Numbered from the stretch's first letter, positions 1 through 10,879 are shown. The stretch: 64,000 nt of DNA from Dictyostelium firmibasis (GCA_036169595.1 CM069765.1:5582501-5646500); one strand, 5' to 3'. Made by a program: numbers and translations. The notes: generated by a model from the letters alone, not told the origin.

Positions 1-21
1 TTTTTTTTTTTTTTTTAATAT

Positions 22-3000
22 TTAGTTGTAGAGGTTGTTTAGTGAAGTGTTGTATTGTATTAGGTGCTTGGGTAGTTTGATGGAGTGAAGTTTTGAGTTC
101 CAGTTTTTGCTGAACCTTCTGATTTTTAGTTGAATTATGGTGATGGAAATTTGGGTATTCTCATGATTTTTTACTAATAGATTGTTCATTTTTCTTATCA
201 ATCTGTTGATGTCGTTTAGGGTTTTATCCCATGCGGCGTGTTGTAACTTTTTGAGTTTGTTTGTGATTTGTTGCATATTTATTATTGGGGCGAATTCGTT
301 ATGGATTGTTTTATTTCTTCTCGTCCATATCATTTCGAAAATAATTGCAATTGTATTTCCTATCAGAGGGTTCGATAGCCGGTTTAGTACAGTTTGGTTC
401 CATGCGAAACCTGTATTGTTTGATTTTTCCAGTATTTTATCTATTATTTCTTGCGTTTTTTTTAGGTGGGAGTTACATTTGAAAAATATGTGTTCTGCTG
501 TTTCTTCTTGGTTGCAGAATACACAGGGTTTACCGTATAACTTGGGGAGGGCTTTAAGTAAGTATCTCCAAATTAAGTCTCTGCCTTTGATAGACATTAG
601 TCTTCTTGCTTCTAAGAATGGTAGCACTTTAATATTTAGGTCTTCTTGTATTTTTATTTGACCTGGTGTAGGCGTATATTTGTTGTAATCTGGTTTCTTG
701 ATTTTCATTAGATCTTGGTATATTATTTTTAGCTTAGGTAGCTCTTTGTAGTGTGGGGATAGGGTTGTGATTTTTTCTTTTTTTTTTAATTCTAACCATT
801 CTTTGTGGCACATTGTTTGGATATGTGATGGTCTTTTATTGAAGTTTGGTGCTGCTGGATTGTAGTTTCCAAAATTTAATTTTCTTTCGTTTACCCATGC
901 TTCATTGAAAGAGTTTGGAGTTCCATTTTTAATTTCATGAAGGTGTCTTTCAAAGATCCAGGCTTTTTGGGCGCTTGCTCTTACCGATGAGTCCCATAGG
1001 TTTAGTCCTCCATTAGAGTAGTCGGCTAATCTTCTTTGAAGAGACATGGTGTTCTTTCTGTTACAGTTGAAAATAAATTTTGTAATTACTCCGTCTATTG
1101 GTTCTCTTGGGTCAAGGTTTTCGAGATAGGTGAAGAACGTGAGTTGTGATAAACCGTATGATTTTGCTATTGTTATCCTTCCTTGATATGTGGATGTCGA
1201 TTTGTTCCATTGTTTCAGTAGACCTTTTATTTTTGCTTGTATCAGTTTTGCTTTTGGGGCCAGCCCATTCTTGTTGAAATTGAAACCTAGATATCTTTCT
1301 TGGTTTTTCACTTCTTGGTATATTGATGGGGTTTCTGGTCTTAATTTGATACAAGCACATTTATTTTGGTTTATTCTTGCTGATGTGGCATCACAAAATA
1401 TCTTGATGAAGTTGTCCATCATTTGGTGATCTAGGAAGTTGAGAGCTAGAGTGGTTGTGTCGTCTGCGAACTGTAGGATCTTTGATGTTATTCCTCCGTG
1501 TTGTAGGCCCTTTGTAAGATCCGAACCTTTTATGCTTGTTGCCATGCATTCTACTACTAGTGCAAAAAGTGTTGGTGATATGGGGTCCCCTTGTTTTGTT
1601 CCTCTTTTTGTGGTGAAGCTTTTTGATATTTGTTTATTGATTGACACTTTTACTTTTGAATCAGTTAGCAGGTTCATTATCGCGTTGCTGAATTTCGGTG
1701 GGAGGTTTATATGTTGGAGAGTTCTTTTTATCGATTTATGCGATATCGAGTCAAAAGCTTTTTCGAAATCATAGAAAGTGATAATTGGGAATTTACCTTC
1801 TGCCCATTGTTCTCTTTTGGACCATTCTATTACTGAGTTTAGAGTGATGATGTTATCGTGTAATACTCTCTTTGGAATGAAGCCTGTTTGTGAGGGAGAT
1901 ATTAGTTTGTTCATGAATTTTAGTACTCGGTTGTTTATAATTTTTGAGTATATTTTATAATCGACGTTTAATAGGGTAATTGGTCTATAGTTGTCCAGAT
2001 TGTTTGGGTCACCTTTATTTTTAAAGATTGTGATTAGTATTCCTTGTTTGAACTCTATTGGTATTCCGTCGTTCAAGAATTTATTGAAAAGGTCTACTAG
2101 TAAGGGTGCTATTACGTTTACGTGGGTCTTATAAAAGGAGGGGGTCAGACCGTCTTCACCTGGAGCTTTACCTTCTTTGATTTTTTCAATTATAAGTCTG
2201 ATTTCATTTTCATTTATCTCTTTGTCTAGATCTTTTAAAATGTCTATTTCTATTTTGTTTTTGAAAGATCTTAGGAGGATTTGGTGTGCTTCTTCTGAGC
2301 AATCTTTTTCTTCATAGAGTTTTTCATAGTATAGTCTGGCGCTTTCTAGAATTTCTTCCTGGTTGGTTGTAAGAGTTTTATCTTCTTTCAGTATTTGGTT
2401 TATTATATTATTTTTTTTTCTTGTTTTTAGAATTGAAGTTAGGAACTTGGAAGGGGTTTCTTTGTTATTGAGGAAGGCGTTTGAGTAATTGGTAGATTTT
2501 TCTTCATTGTTTTCTTTTTCGTATGCATAGATTTTTGTTTTTATTTCTTTTTCAATTTCTGCATCGTTTGTTTTATATAATTTATCTTGAAGGAAATTTA
2601 TTTTTTGGTTATAGGAATTATTAGCTCTTATCTCCAGGTTTTTTGATTTTTTTTTTATTTCTAGTTTTATTTTTAACCATTTTTTGTATATATTCCAGTT
2701 GGCGTAATTGGGGCCGTTCTTTTTGAATTGTGTTATGAAATACTCTATTGTGTTGTTGATTTTTTCGGAATATTTTGGTGTTTTTACTATTGTGGTGTTT
2801 TGAATCCACATTTGTGATTTGGAAATAGGTGTGAAATCTTTCATTTGCAGCTCTAATATTAACATGTTGTGGTCACTTTTCTCCTTTATTCTTTGGATAC
2901 TAATTTTTGGGTTCATGTGTTGTAATTTTTTTGAGATGAATATTCTATCTATATTAGAGTTTGTTCTTGGAAACGTGAATAAATTTGAGTTTGGTTTTAT

Positions 3001-3513
3001 TTCATACAGGCCTACTCCTTTTAGGATTCCTTTTAACAGGATGTTATGTTGGTTGAATGGTTCTTTTTCGTTGATGTTAAAATCTCCTGCTATGAGATCT
3101 AGTTCTTGTAAATTTTCTTTAGTTAGGTTTTTTTGTATCCATTCTTTTCTTTCAGTTGGTTTAGCTGGACAGTATATAGCCGCCGTTTTTAACTCGTTGT
3201 TACCAACCTTCCAGGATGATATTAACAATCTGGAGTTTATTGTTTTGTTTTCTTTGGTGATTATGTTTTTATTTGTTATTAAAGATACTCCTTGCCCTTT
3301 CTTTTGGACTGTAGCATGGTGTATTGATGAGTGGTCTATGAATTTGTTAATCGTTTTTACTTTGTTTTCTGACAAATTTGTTTCTGTTATAATTGTGGCA
3401 TCTGTTTTTATTTTTTTTAGAATAGAGTTTGTAGTTGTAGCTGATGATATTGAATTGATGCCTTGTGCATTCCAAACTCCAATTTTAATTGTATTATTTA
3501 TTTTTAGAGTTTG
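22..3513 (-). CDS. TRE ORF2: APE endonuclease, reverse transcriptase, Cys/His knuckle
   Basis: This is the replication protein of the LINE. The open frame runs from 3513 to TAA at 22, about 1163 residues. The N-terminus is an apurinic-like endonuclease: GVWNAQG, TETN, AGDFNIN, NIDRIFIS and KSDHN in order. The reverse transcriptase follows, with YDFEKAFD, GTKQGDPISP, the catalytic FADD and YLGF. Near the C-terminus CVFC..H....C gives a C-x2-C-x7-H-x4-C knuckle. No ATG precedes the endonuclease motifs. The frame opens 20 nt inside the end of ORF1 and is +1 relative to it, so translation probably depends on the ORF1 overlap (reinitiation or frameshifting). The stop lies 5 nt from an A-run. No internal breaks are seen. 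Confidence 0.93.
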   Translation of the reverse strand, partial: QTLKINNTIKIGVWNAQGINSISSATTTNSILKKIKTDATIITETNLSENKVKTINKFIDHSSIHHATVQKKGQGVSLITNKNIITKENKTINSRLLISSWKVGNNELKTAAIYCPAKPTERKEWIQKNLTKENLQELDLIAGDFNINEKEPFNQHNILLKGILKGVGLYEIKPNSNLFTFPRTNSNIDRIFISKKLQHMNPKISIQRIKEKSDHNMLILELQMKDFTPISKSQMWIQNTTIVKTPKYSEKINNTIEYFITQFKKNGPNYANWNIYKKWLKIKLEIKKKSKNLEIRANNSYNQKINFLQDKLYKTNDAEIEKEIKTKIYAYEKENNEEKSTNYSNAFLNNKETPSKFLTSILKTRKKNNIINQILKEDKTLTTNQEEILESARLYYEKLYEEKDCSEEAHQILLRSFKNKIEIDILKDLDKEINENEIRLIIEKIKEGKAPGEDGLTPSFYKTHVNVIAPLLVDLFNKFLNDGIPIEFKQGILITIFKNKGDPNNLDNYRPITLLNVDYKIYSKIINNRVLKFMNKLISPSQTGFIPKRVLHDNIITLNSVIEWSKREQWAEGKFPIITFYDFEKAFDSISHKSIKRTLQHINLPPKFSNAIMNLLTDSKVKVSINKQISKSFTTKRGTKQGDPISPTLFALVVECMATSIKGSDLTKGLQHGGITSKILQFADDTTTLALNFLDHQMMDNFIKIFCDATSARINQNKCACIKLRPETPSIYQEVKNQERYLGFNFNKNGLAPKAKLIQAKIKGLLKQWNKSTSTYQGRITIAKSYGLSQLTFFTYLENLDPREPIDGVITKFIFNCNRKNTMSLQRRLADYSNGGLNLWDSSVRASAQKAWIFERHLHEIKNGTPNSFNEAWVNERKLNFGNYNPAAPNFNKRPSHIQTMCHKEWLELKKKEKITTLSPHYKELPKLKIIYQDLMKIKKPDYNKYTPTPGQIKIQEDLNIKVLPFLEARRLMSIKGRDLIWRYLLKALPKLYGKPCVFCNQEETAEHIFFKCNSHLKKTQEIIDKILEKSNNTGFAWNQTVLNRLSNPLIGNTIAIIFEMIWTRRNKTIHNEFAPIINMQQITNKLKKLQHAAWDKTLNDINRLIRKMNNLLVKNHENTQISITIIQLKIRRFSKNWNSKLHSIKLPKHLIQYNTSLNNLYN

Positions 3514-4756
3514 TTAAATCTATTGATAACTCTGGTGAGATTTTCCTTAGTGATTGGTTAATACTTGCGCTTATTTGTTCAAGTTCGTTTTGGTTGTATG
3601 AAGGGTAAATGTATCCTTTCTTTGGTGAGAGAATCGATTCTTGTGTTTTATATCCTTGAAAATTGAGTTTCACGGGTGTGTTTCTTGTCTCCGGAATTTT
3701 GAAGGAGAGGCTTGGTACTTTAAAAACTTCTTTGTTCCATTTTTCTTTATAATTTTTTTCTTGAAGATATGCTTCGTCAACCATGTATTTTAATCTTCTT
3801 TCGAAGTTCTCTTCGGTTTCTCCTTCTTGTCTTATAGCGGAGTGGTAATTCTTTGTTACTGAGGATTCTGTTCCAGAGTCGTTTTGTGATTGGGTATTGA
3901 GATCTTGGGAAACTTCTGACTCTTGTGTTAGAATTTCTAAGTCGTCTTGTTTAAAGTTTTTTAGTGGTGATGTGATGCTTATTTTTAATTGAGGATCTTC
4001 TACAATTGTTTTAGTTGTCTCTGTTGTTTCAGAGCTCTTTTTGGATTCTTTTATTATTTCCTCAAAGTCTTTTAATTCTTCTCGGCTGTTGAAGGCTAAT
4101 ATAGTTGTGTCTTCTTTTGGTGTATTGGCTGTTGACTCTACTTTTTTGGAGTCTTTTGTTTTTGTTTCTGTTTGAGAGTTTTGAGTTAACATCTCTTTTT
4201 GAATTGATTCTTTTTTGTTATTTAATTCTTCGCTATCGACCTTTTTGGTGTTACTGTGGCACATTACCGAGATATACTCGTAATTTATAATTTTATCTTC
4301 TACATTCTCTTTAATTGTGTTGAACGAGTAGATTTTTAGAGTTTTATTTTTGATTGTGGTGTAGATTATTTCTATGCCACTTTTTACCATGATTTCTTTG
4401 ACTGATTTTAATGAGTTTATCCAGTTGAATTCGGAGAATTTTATTAGGGGTCTGATCGTTGTTTTGTGGATCCCCTTTAAGGCCGATTTGATTTTTGGCA
4501 TTATTTTTCTCACTGTTTCTTTATGGTCTGTGAGTACTTTGTATTTGCCATTACTTATGATTATTTTGTCCCCATCTCCTACTGAGAGGTTTTGTAGTTT
4601 GTTTTTAAGTTCTTCATTTACTTCTTCTTTTATGTTGATCATAAATTTGTAAGTTTTGAAAATTTTTTGAGTTTTAAAGACAGTTTCGCTTATTTCTTGG
4701 AATATTTTGTCGCCATTTATTCCACTAATTTTTGTTATTTCTGCGTAAGAACTCAT
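3494..4756 (-). CDS. TRE ORF1 protein, function unknown
   Basis: A 420-residue protein starting MSSYAEITKISG, with an ATG just after the 5' modules. The first 180 residues are a mixed alpha/beta-like region. The remainder is rich in Ser, Thr, Glu and Lys and probably disordered. I see no RRM or CCHC motif, so it is not an L1-type ORF1. By position it is the first ORF of the LINE and is assumed to act in the RNP or in targeting. It overlaps the open frame of ORF2 by 20 nt. Confidence 0.85.
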   Translation of the reverse strand: MSSYAEITKISGINGDKIFQEISETVFKTQKIFKTYKFMINIKEEVNEELKNKLQNLSVGDGDKIIISNGKYKVLTDHKETVRKIMPKIKSALKGIHKTTIRPLIKFSEFNWINSLKSVKEIMVKSGIEIIYTTIKNKTLKIYSFNTIKENVEDKIINYEYISVMCHSNTKKVDSEELNNKKESIQKEMLTQNSQTETKTKDSKKVESTANTPKEDTTILAFNSREELKDFEEIIKESKKSSETTETTKTIVEDPQLKISITSPLKNFKQDDLEILTQESEVSQDLNTQSQNDSGTESSVTKNYHSAIRQEGETEENFERRLKYMVDEAYLQEKNYKEKWNKEVFKVPSLSFKIPETRNTPVKLNFQGYKTQESILSPKKGYIYPSYNQNELEQISASINQSLRKISPELSIDLTNSKNK

Positions 4757-4824
4757 TTTCTTTTTATTCTGGATTTTCTATTTTTTTTTGAAAATGTAAA
4801 ATTCTTGAATCTTTAATTTTATTT

Positions 4825-4839
<15 letters not shown>

Positions 4840-4865
<26 letters not shown>

Positions 4866-5444
4866 ATTTCGCTTGCGCAAAATTATCGAAAAAAAGAAAA
4901 AAGAAAAAAAAAGAAATAAAGATTTACAGTAGATAGATACTGTTTATCTTTAATTTAATAATAAAATAATAATGAATTTAAGTGATTAAAATAAAATAAT
5001 CAAGTGGATGTTGGAGTTGATAAAAATTTTTATTACTGTTTATTTTTTTTATTTTTTTTTTTTTTAAGAATTTCGCTTGCGCAAAATTATCGAAAAAAAG
5101 AAAAAAGAAAAAAAAAGAAATAAAGATTTACAGTAGATAGATACTGTTTATCTTTAATTTAATAATAAAATAATAATGAATTTAAGTGATTAAAATAAAA
5201 TAATCAAGTGGATGTTGGAGTTGATAAAAATTTTTATTACTGTTTATTTTTTTTATTTTTTTTTTTTTAAGAATTTCGCTTGCGCAAAATTATCGAAAAA
5301 AAGAAAAAAGAAAAAAAAAGAAATAAAGATTTACAGTAGATAGATACTGTTTATCTTTAATTTAATAATAAAATAATAATGAATTTAAGTGATTAAAATA
5401 AAATAATCAAGTGGATGTTGGAGTTGATAAAAATTTTTATTACT
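4840..5444 (-). repeat. About three tandem 203-204 bp 5' modules of the TRE
   Basis: The segment beginning AAGAATTTCGCTTGCGCAAA recurs at 4862, 5066 and 5269, a period of 203-204 bp, nearly identical and ending at about 5444. Tandem 5' modules carrying the promoter are known for TRE5 elements. The near identity suggests a young insertion or recent homogenisation. GCTTGCGCAA is a GC-containing near-palindrome in AT-rich surroundings and a plausible factor site (inference). Confidence 0.9.
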
Positions 5445-5492
5445 CTGATGATTTTATCTTACCTGATTCTCCACATTTTTTTCAAGAAATAA

Positions 5493-5563
5493 GCGTATGT
5501 GGTCTAGTGGTATGATGCATCCCTGCCACGGATGCGAACTGGGTTCGATTCCCAGCATACGCA
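5493..5563 (+). tRNA. tRNA-Gly (anticodon GCC)
   Basis: A 71-nt cloverleaf. The acceptor GCGTATG pairs with CATACGC, with discriminator A. The anticodon arm CATCC-CTGCCAC-GGATG gives anticodon GCC. The T arm is CTGGG-TTCGATT-CCCAG. There is no intron. A T5 run at 5568 would serve as Pol III terminator. A TRE lies 48 bp upstream and a SINE-like copy follows. Confidence 0.96.
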
Positions 5564-5596
5564 AAAATTTTTGAACACGACCATCTATAGATCGTC

Positions 5597-5607
5597 GGTT
5601 CGACACC
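5597..5607 (+). promoter_or_regulatory. External B-box (exB) downstream of tRNA-Gly
   Basis: GGTTCGACACC begins 34 bp past the tRNA end. Dictyostelium tRNA genes are known to carry an extra B-box (TFIIIC-site-like) in the 3' flank. The tRNA-Phe and tRNA-Lys genes in this window have one at 33 and 32 bp, so spacing supports the call. Confidence 0.75.
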
Positions 5608-5619
5608 CGGTGATAAAAT

Positions 5620-5817
5620 CCCGGGTAGGCTTATGTGGTTCCACGCTGAATCACAAGCCTCCGTGACCTTGGTTCGAGCCTTGGGTCATACCACGAATCA
5701 ACGTAGTAATAAATAACAAACCTCATCAACCGGAAAAAGCTCGACTTCCAAAAAAAAAAAACAATAACAAAAAACATGTTAATCCCAAAAATATTAAAAA
5801 AAAAAAAAAAAAAAAAA
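5620..5817 (+). mobile_element. tRNA-like SINE copy A (downstream-type tail)
   Basis: The head contains a degenerate A-box region and a B-box (GGTTCGAGCCTTG), then the hairpin-like CCACGAATCAACGTAG. The tail ACCTCATCAACCGGAAAAAG continues through GCTCGACTTCC to an A-run. It is flanked by imperfect 18-bp direct repeats: GACACCCGGTGATAAAAT (5602-5619) and GACACTCGGTGAAAAAAT (5818-5835). It lies 57 bp past tRNA-Gly, in the same orientation. Compared with copies at 48646 and 44344 it has one tRNA-like unit instead of two. It is non-coding. The call of a SINE rests on A/B boxes, A-tail and target-site duplication seen directly. Confidence 0.8.
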
Positions 5818-5835
5818 GACACTCGGTGAAAAAAT

Positions 5836-6783
5836 AAAAGATGTACCCTATTTTGCCTAATATAGGTAAAAAAAAAACTAACCTACAAACTTGAAAAAAT
5901 CAAAAACAGAATTACAATCATGTATCCTTAGAAAATTACTTCCCAAGTGGTAGACTTTTTCATATAATATTAAAATTTCATAGGAGAAAAAATAATAATC
6001 ACTATAAAAAAAAAAGCAAATAAAAAAAAACCTAATAAATAAACTTTATTATTGTTAAGACTAAAGTCATACAATAATCATTAATATTTAAAAAAAAAAA
6101 AACTCTGCACCAAATATAAATCCTATCCTATTATACATAAAAAAAACATAAATAAACGAATTTTGGGTTGTAAAATCAATGAAGAAAAATATTGTTCAAT
6201 ATTGAAAAAAAAAGAGCACAACAAAATATTAAAAACATACTAAACAAAATTTATTATTGTTTAAGACTAAGGTCATACAATAATCATTAATATTTAAAAA
6301 AAATAAAAAAAAAAAAAAAATTTTGGGTTTTTAATCAAATTTTATTTTAATATTAATCCTATTTAACTTTTTAAATCCTGATTCCTACCATATCATCAAA
6401 CTCCTAATCAAAGAAAAAAATAATTAAATAATAAAAATCTTTGGCTCATGATGGAGATGTGCAACATTGTTTATCTAACATCAATCATGATTTTTTAAAT
6501 TCAAATTTTTATCAATGAAGATATTACAATTTATAAAAAAAAAAAAGTCCAAATGTATTGATTGCAAGAATATTTTTTTTTGTTTTAATGGGTATTAGAT
6601 GATTACTCAGATAATCACAATGGTATCCAATAGCTTTTTTTTTATTGGAAGGTATTATTTGTATCTTTAATCAATATGATTTTTTTTATCAAAATTGGAA
6701 AAAAAACAATCTCTGAATGATATATGAGCAAAAAAAAAATCTTTATTGAAATTTTTTATTACTGTTGTATTTTTTGAAAAGAT
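5836..6783. other. Intergenic, with a 50-bp duplication
   Basis: AT-rich spacer with no coding signal. A segment of about 50 bp, including CATACAATAATCATTAATAT, occurs at about 6048-6095 and again at 6249-6298 in direct orientation, 201 bp apart. The sequence between is not itself duplicated. Confidence 0.6.
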
Positions 6784-9319
6784 TTATTCATCATCTTGAG
6801 AACCTGAAAGGATACGGGCGGCACTATATGGAATGAATCTAACACCATCACCAATATAGAATTTATTTTGGAACTCTACCCAGTGAAGTCTAAGTGCGTG
6901 CAAGAAAGCTGAAAGGGATTCCATAAGTAAGAGTACAGCAACTGAGGCACCTAACCAAGCACCGAAACCAATGAAAGCCATAAATCCATTACCTCCCTCA
7001 ACTTGGGCAATGAGAATTCTTTCATAAAATACAGAGGAACTTTAAGTTTTTAAATAGTAAATGGTTGGGTATAAACAAAGGATTTATAATAAAAGTATTT
7101 GGTTAGTATTTGAATTTTTTTTTTTTTTTTTTATAGGTGAAGAGAAAAAAACTTACAGTTCAGAGTGAGCCAATGAAAGAGCCCATAAACGAAGATAAGA
7201 GGCAGTATTTGAAACAGCACCCAAAATGAACTCAATAGTGTGAATGACTTGATGAACAAAGACTTCACCCATCTCAAATTCTTCACCATGATGACCAGTG
7301 TAAAGAGCTTCATCGTCGTGTTCCTCTTCGTGGTAACCCAATTTCTTTCTTTCGACTTCATCAAAGTGGAATTTCTTCATGAATAATGGTTTGATGACCA
7401 ACATAACTGGAATTGAAATGAGAGCCAACAATAAGAGAACAGTTTGGATTACACCTTGACCACTAAAGTATTGGACTTCTGGTGTACCACCTGGTGACAA
7501 AAACATAGCGATAATGGTTGGAAGAATGAATGGTGGATCAATGCCATGATCACGATATGGATAAACCCATTTTAAGACGATCAAAACGGACATGTAACCG
7601 AAAATAGCCCAAAGGAAAATCATTTGTGGAATGAATTGAGTGAGAATGTTTACAATCTTAATTGGACCTTTTTGATTCAAGTAATTTAATAATGAGAAAC
7701 AAATACCAACACTCATTTGAACAACACCAAAAATAATTGATAACTTCATCTTGAAACTGTTATAGTAGACCAACTCATTTGGTGAACCTTTCCAGAGTGG
7801 ATCTACACCAATTGGATAGACACGATCGGTATGAACGTACTCGTAGACAGCTGCTGTAGTTGAATTTTCATTTTGATTGGTATATTGAGAACCGAAAATA
7901 TTCATTGGAATTGAGAAACATTCATTGTAAATGAAACCTACATAAATAGAGAAGAGAGACATAAGGAAGAGTACATAACGACCATCGAATGGCATTTGAA
8001 TTAATTCATTCAATTTTTTACCGGCTAATTTCTTTTCCAAAGCAATTAAACCTAATGAACTGAGTAAAAGGAGGAAACCATGACCAACATCACCAAACAT
8101 AACACCGAAAAGGAATGGGAAAGTGACGATAGTTAAAACTGCTGGATTAACTTCACGATAATGTGCAATACCATAAGCATTTACAATCTCTTGGAATGAA
8201 CTTGTATATTTATTAGTTTCGAAATGAGTTGGTGGTGATTCTTCAGTTTTAATAATTGATAAAACTGATGGTACCAAAGCACCACTACGAGTTGTAGCTG
8301 TACGAAGAGCCAATTGAATCTCTTCAATCTTATCTTTTGGTGTCCAACCTTTAGCGATTAAACATTTTCTACCAACATCATAATCAAAAAGATTCATAGT
8401 ATGATAGATTGATTTCTCAAGTACAACTTTCTTTTTCCAAGAGTAAAGTTTTGGAACAATACCTGCTAATGTTTGTCTCTTATGATCTTTTGAACGTTGT
8501 AAAACTTCATAGAGATCAGTGATACGAACAGTTACTTTTTGTAAAAGATTTGAACGTTCGAATGAATTATCTGGACAATCGTAAATGTTGGCACCAAATG
8601 ATTCACAAATCTTTTTAATTTTTTGTTGTAATCTTTCACCTTGGAAAAAGACAATGAATACAGTTTTTGATGTCTCTTCACCAGTTTGTGGATCAATGAT
8701 TTCCTCTTCGATACGTGCATCCTTAACATAGTTGTTACCACGTGTAGTTCTCCAAAGTGAACGTTGGAATTGTGGCATCTTATCTGTGCTCATGACACCA
8801 GTAATGAATCCTAATTTAACACCTTGTTTAGCAACTTCTGAAACGTTTTGTTGCTCTGCAAGTAATGGACTACGTGCGCTATGTTCATGGCCATCACCTT
8901 CAATCAAGTTTGGATTCTCTTGGAAGAAAACTGAATCTTTGGTTAATACATGACGTAATTGAATTAATTCATTATAATTTCTTTGAAGAGTTTCTTGATT
9001 GGCATTAACTTGTTTTAATTCAGATTCTAATTCATCGAAACGACCTTCTAATTCATCCATTTGTGAATCATCATCAACAACTGTTAACATATTATCTGGT
9101 AAAAGACGTTGTAATTTTGGTTCCTTTCTAATTTGTTCTTCAAAGAATTTTAATTTCTTTTCCATTTCATCACAACGTTTAACTTCATTTACAAAATTTC
9201 TTTGGAATAAATTAACATGTTCATTATCCTAATTAATTTAAAAAAAAAAAAATAATAAAAAAATTAGAAATCTTTATTTATTTATTATTTTTGTGTGGTT
9301 ATTATTATTTTTTTTTTTC

Positions 9320-9367
<48 letters not shown>

Positions 9368-9713
9368 TATATATAAAAAAAAATATCTAAAAAAAAAAAA
9401 AAATTTATTTATATATATAATAGAAAAATCTTTTTTTAAGTTTGTTTTTTAAAAAAATTATCAGGTTTTTTAGTTATATAAAAAAATCACCTAACCTTTG
9501 TTTTTTATAAAAAAAAAATCTTCTGACTTTAATTATAGATATATTTTTTTACACCAAATGTGTATGATTTTAAAATAAACTTACGTCTAAAAATTGAATA
9601 AGTCCTAATTTACCTAATTCATCGACAGTATCATGAGCAGCTTCAATTTGAACGAATAATTGAACCATTTGCATTGGAGAAGATCTCCAAATTGATGGTC
9701 TTAAAAAGCTCAT
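6784..9713 (-). CDS. vatM: V-type proton ATPase subunit a (100-kDa Vo subunit)
   Basis: Exons, read right to left, are 9713-9585, 9228-7157 and 7039-6784; introns start GTAAGT and end AG, and all phases close (818 residues). Subunit a forms the proton half-channels and the stator arm of the V-ATPase on contractile vacuole and endolysosome membranes. The N-terminus [20 protein letters not shown] and the [11 protein letters not shown] block match the cytosolic domain of the family. The C-terminal half has the Vo helices, including [12 protein letters not shown] with the essential arginine, then FYERILI across the last intron. It ends SGSQDDE. Length fits the family (about 800-840). Intron 1 (9229-9584) holds a TG microsatellite. 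The single ATG at 9713 is the only start compatible with the conserved N-terminus. Confidence 0.97.
9321..9366. repeat. (TG)23 microsatellite in vatM intron 1
   Basis: Forty-six bases of pure TG dinucleotide inside the first vatM intron. Alternating purine-pyrimidine sequence of this length could adopt Z-DNA, and the locus is likely length-polymorphic. Confidence 0.98.
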
Positions 9714-10002
9714 TTTTCTTTATATTATCTCACTATTTAAAATAAAGAGCTTTGTTTATTTGAAAAAAAAAAAAAATGAGTTGTTTATACAATACAATAA
9801 TATTAAATTAAAAACAAATTTATAGAGTGTTTATATTATATATATATTTATTGTTATTTATTAATAAATTAATGAAAAGCAATAATAAAGTGATATGTTT
9901 TTGTGTGTTATATATATATAACGCTTCTCTATTTTTTTTTTTTTTTAAATAGTTTTGAAATGAAAAAAAAAAAAAAATTAAAAAAATTTAAAAAAAAATA
10001 CT

Positions 10003-10052
<50 letters not shown>

Positions 10053-10454
10053 CTCAACAACATTATTTTTACCAGGATATCAAATGACCAGAACATAGAA
10101 AAAAATAATTTTTAATTCGTTTTTTTCTTTTTTTTATTTTTTTTTTATAATTTTTTTATTAAAAAAATAGTTTTTTTTTTTTTTTTCATACAATCAAAAT
10201 AATTATGTCCAGTAAATTTAAAAAAGGATTTTTTTTTTTTTTTTTTTTTATAACTCATTATTTTATTATTTTTTCCTTTTTTTCTGGTTAAATTTTTTTT
10301 GTTGATTTCTTTATTTTTTTTTCTTTTTTTCTTTTTTCTTTTTACTTTTTTTTATTTTTTATTTTTTATTTTTTCTTTTTTATTTTTTTATTTTTTATTT
10401 TTTTATTTTTTTATTTCTTTCCCCCAAAATACTCAGGAACCTCGAGTTCGTATA
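9714..10454. other. Intergenic spacer, homopolymer-rich
   Basis: This is the upstream region of vatM, made mostly of long A and T runs. No gene, RNA or repeat family recognised. Confidence 0.6.
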
Positions 10455-10500
10455 TAATCGGGTGTAAATAAAAGATATTTATAATAAAGATATTTGATTA

Positions 10501-10545
<45 letters not shown>

Positions 10546-10622
10546 TTGTATTTGAAACAACAATTAAAATGAACCTCAATAGTGCGGATGACTTGATAAA
10601 CAAAAAAATTCACCCATCCAAA
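10455..10622 (-). pseudogene. Decayed copy of vatM intron 2 / exon 2 end
   Basis: The text from about 10455 aligns by eye with vatM intron 2 around 7070-7135, including TTTATAATAAA and the following T-run. After the T-run, the segment at 10548-10622 matches 7202-7285 of exon 2: TGTATTTGAAACA, AATGAACCTCAATAGTG and GATGACTTGATAAACAAA. About 60 bp that carry the splice donor in vatM are missing. Orientation is the same as vatM, and it lies about 740 bp beyond the vatM start. It has no usable reading frame. Confidence 0.75.
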
Positions 10623-10697
10623 AAAAAAAAAAAAAAAAAACAAATGAATTATAATGCATTATCCAATTTTAAAATTTTATTTTTCTAATTTCAGAAA

Positions 10698-10732
<35 letters not shown>

Positions 10733-10879
10733 CACTCTTTACTTTTTTTAAATTAATTTTTAAAAAAAAAAAAAAAACAAAAAGGAGATAAAGAGGTTAA
10801 ATTATAAATAAAAAAATAAAATGAACCAATAGATTTTCAGAGTTTAAAAATATTTAAATTAAAGAATAAAACTATTTTT

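Larger units (their letters stand above)
1..5444 (-). mobile_element. TRE5-type non-LTR retrotransposon (LINE) upstream of tRNA-Gly
   Basis: Read on the minus strand, the element starts at about 5444 with tandem 5' modules, then ORF1, then ORF2, and ends in an A-run at 16-1 cut by the window edge. Its 5' end lies 48 bp upstream of tRNA-Gly (5493) and it points away from the tRNA. Insertion about 48-50 bp upstream of tRNA genes is the established signature of the Dictyostelium TRE5 clade; TRE3 elements go downstream. Both ORFs are open, so it looks intact over the visible part. The subfamily (A, B or C) is not assigned. A 3' module and the 3' target-site duplication, if present, lie outside the window. 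Confidence 0.9.

Noticed and set aside
182-3517. Several + strand ORFs across the TRE
   Set aside because: They are antisense shadows of ORF2; the minus strand has the endonuclease and reverse transcriptase motifs.
10494-10688. + strand ORF of 64 codons rich in Phe and Lys
   Set aside because: Formed by T- and A-runs; the bases between match vatM on the other strand.
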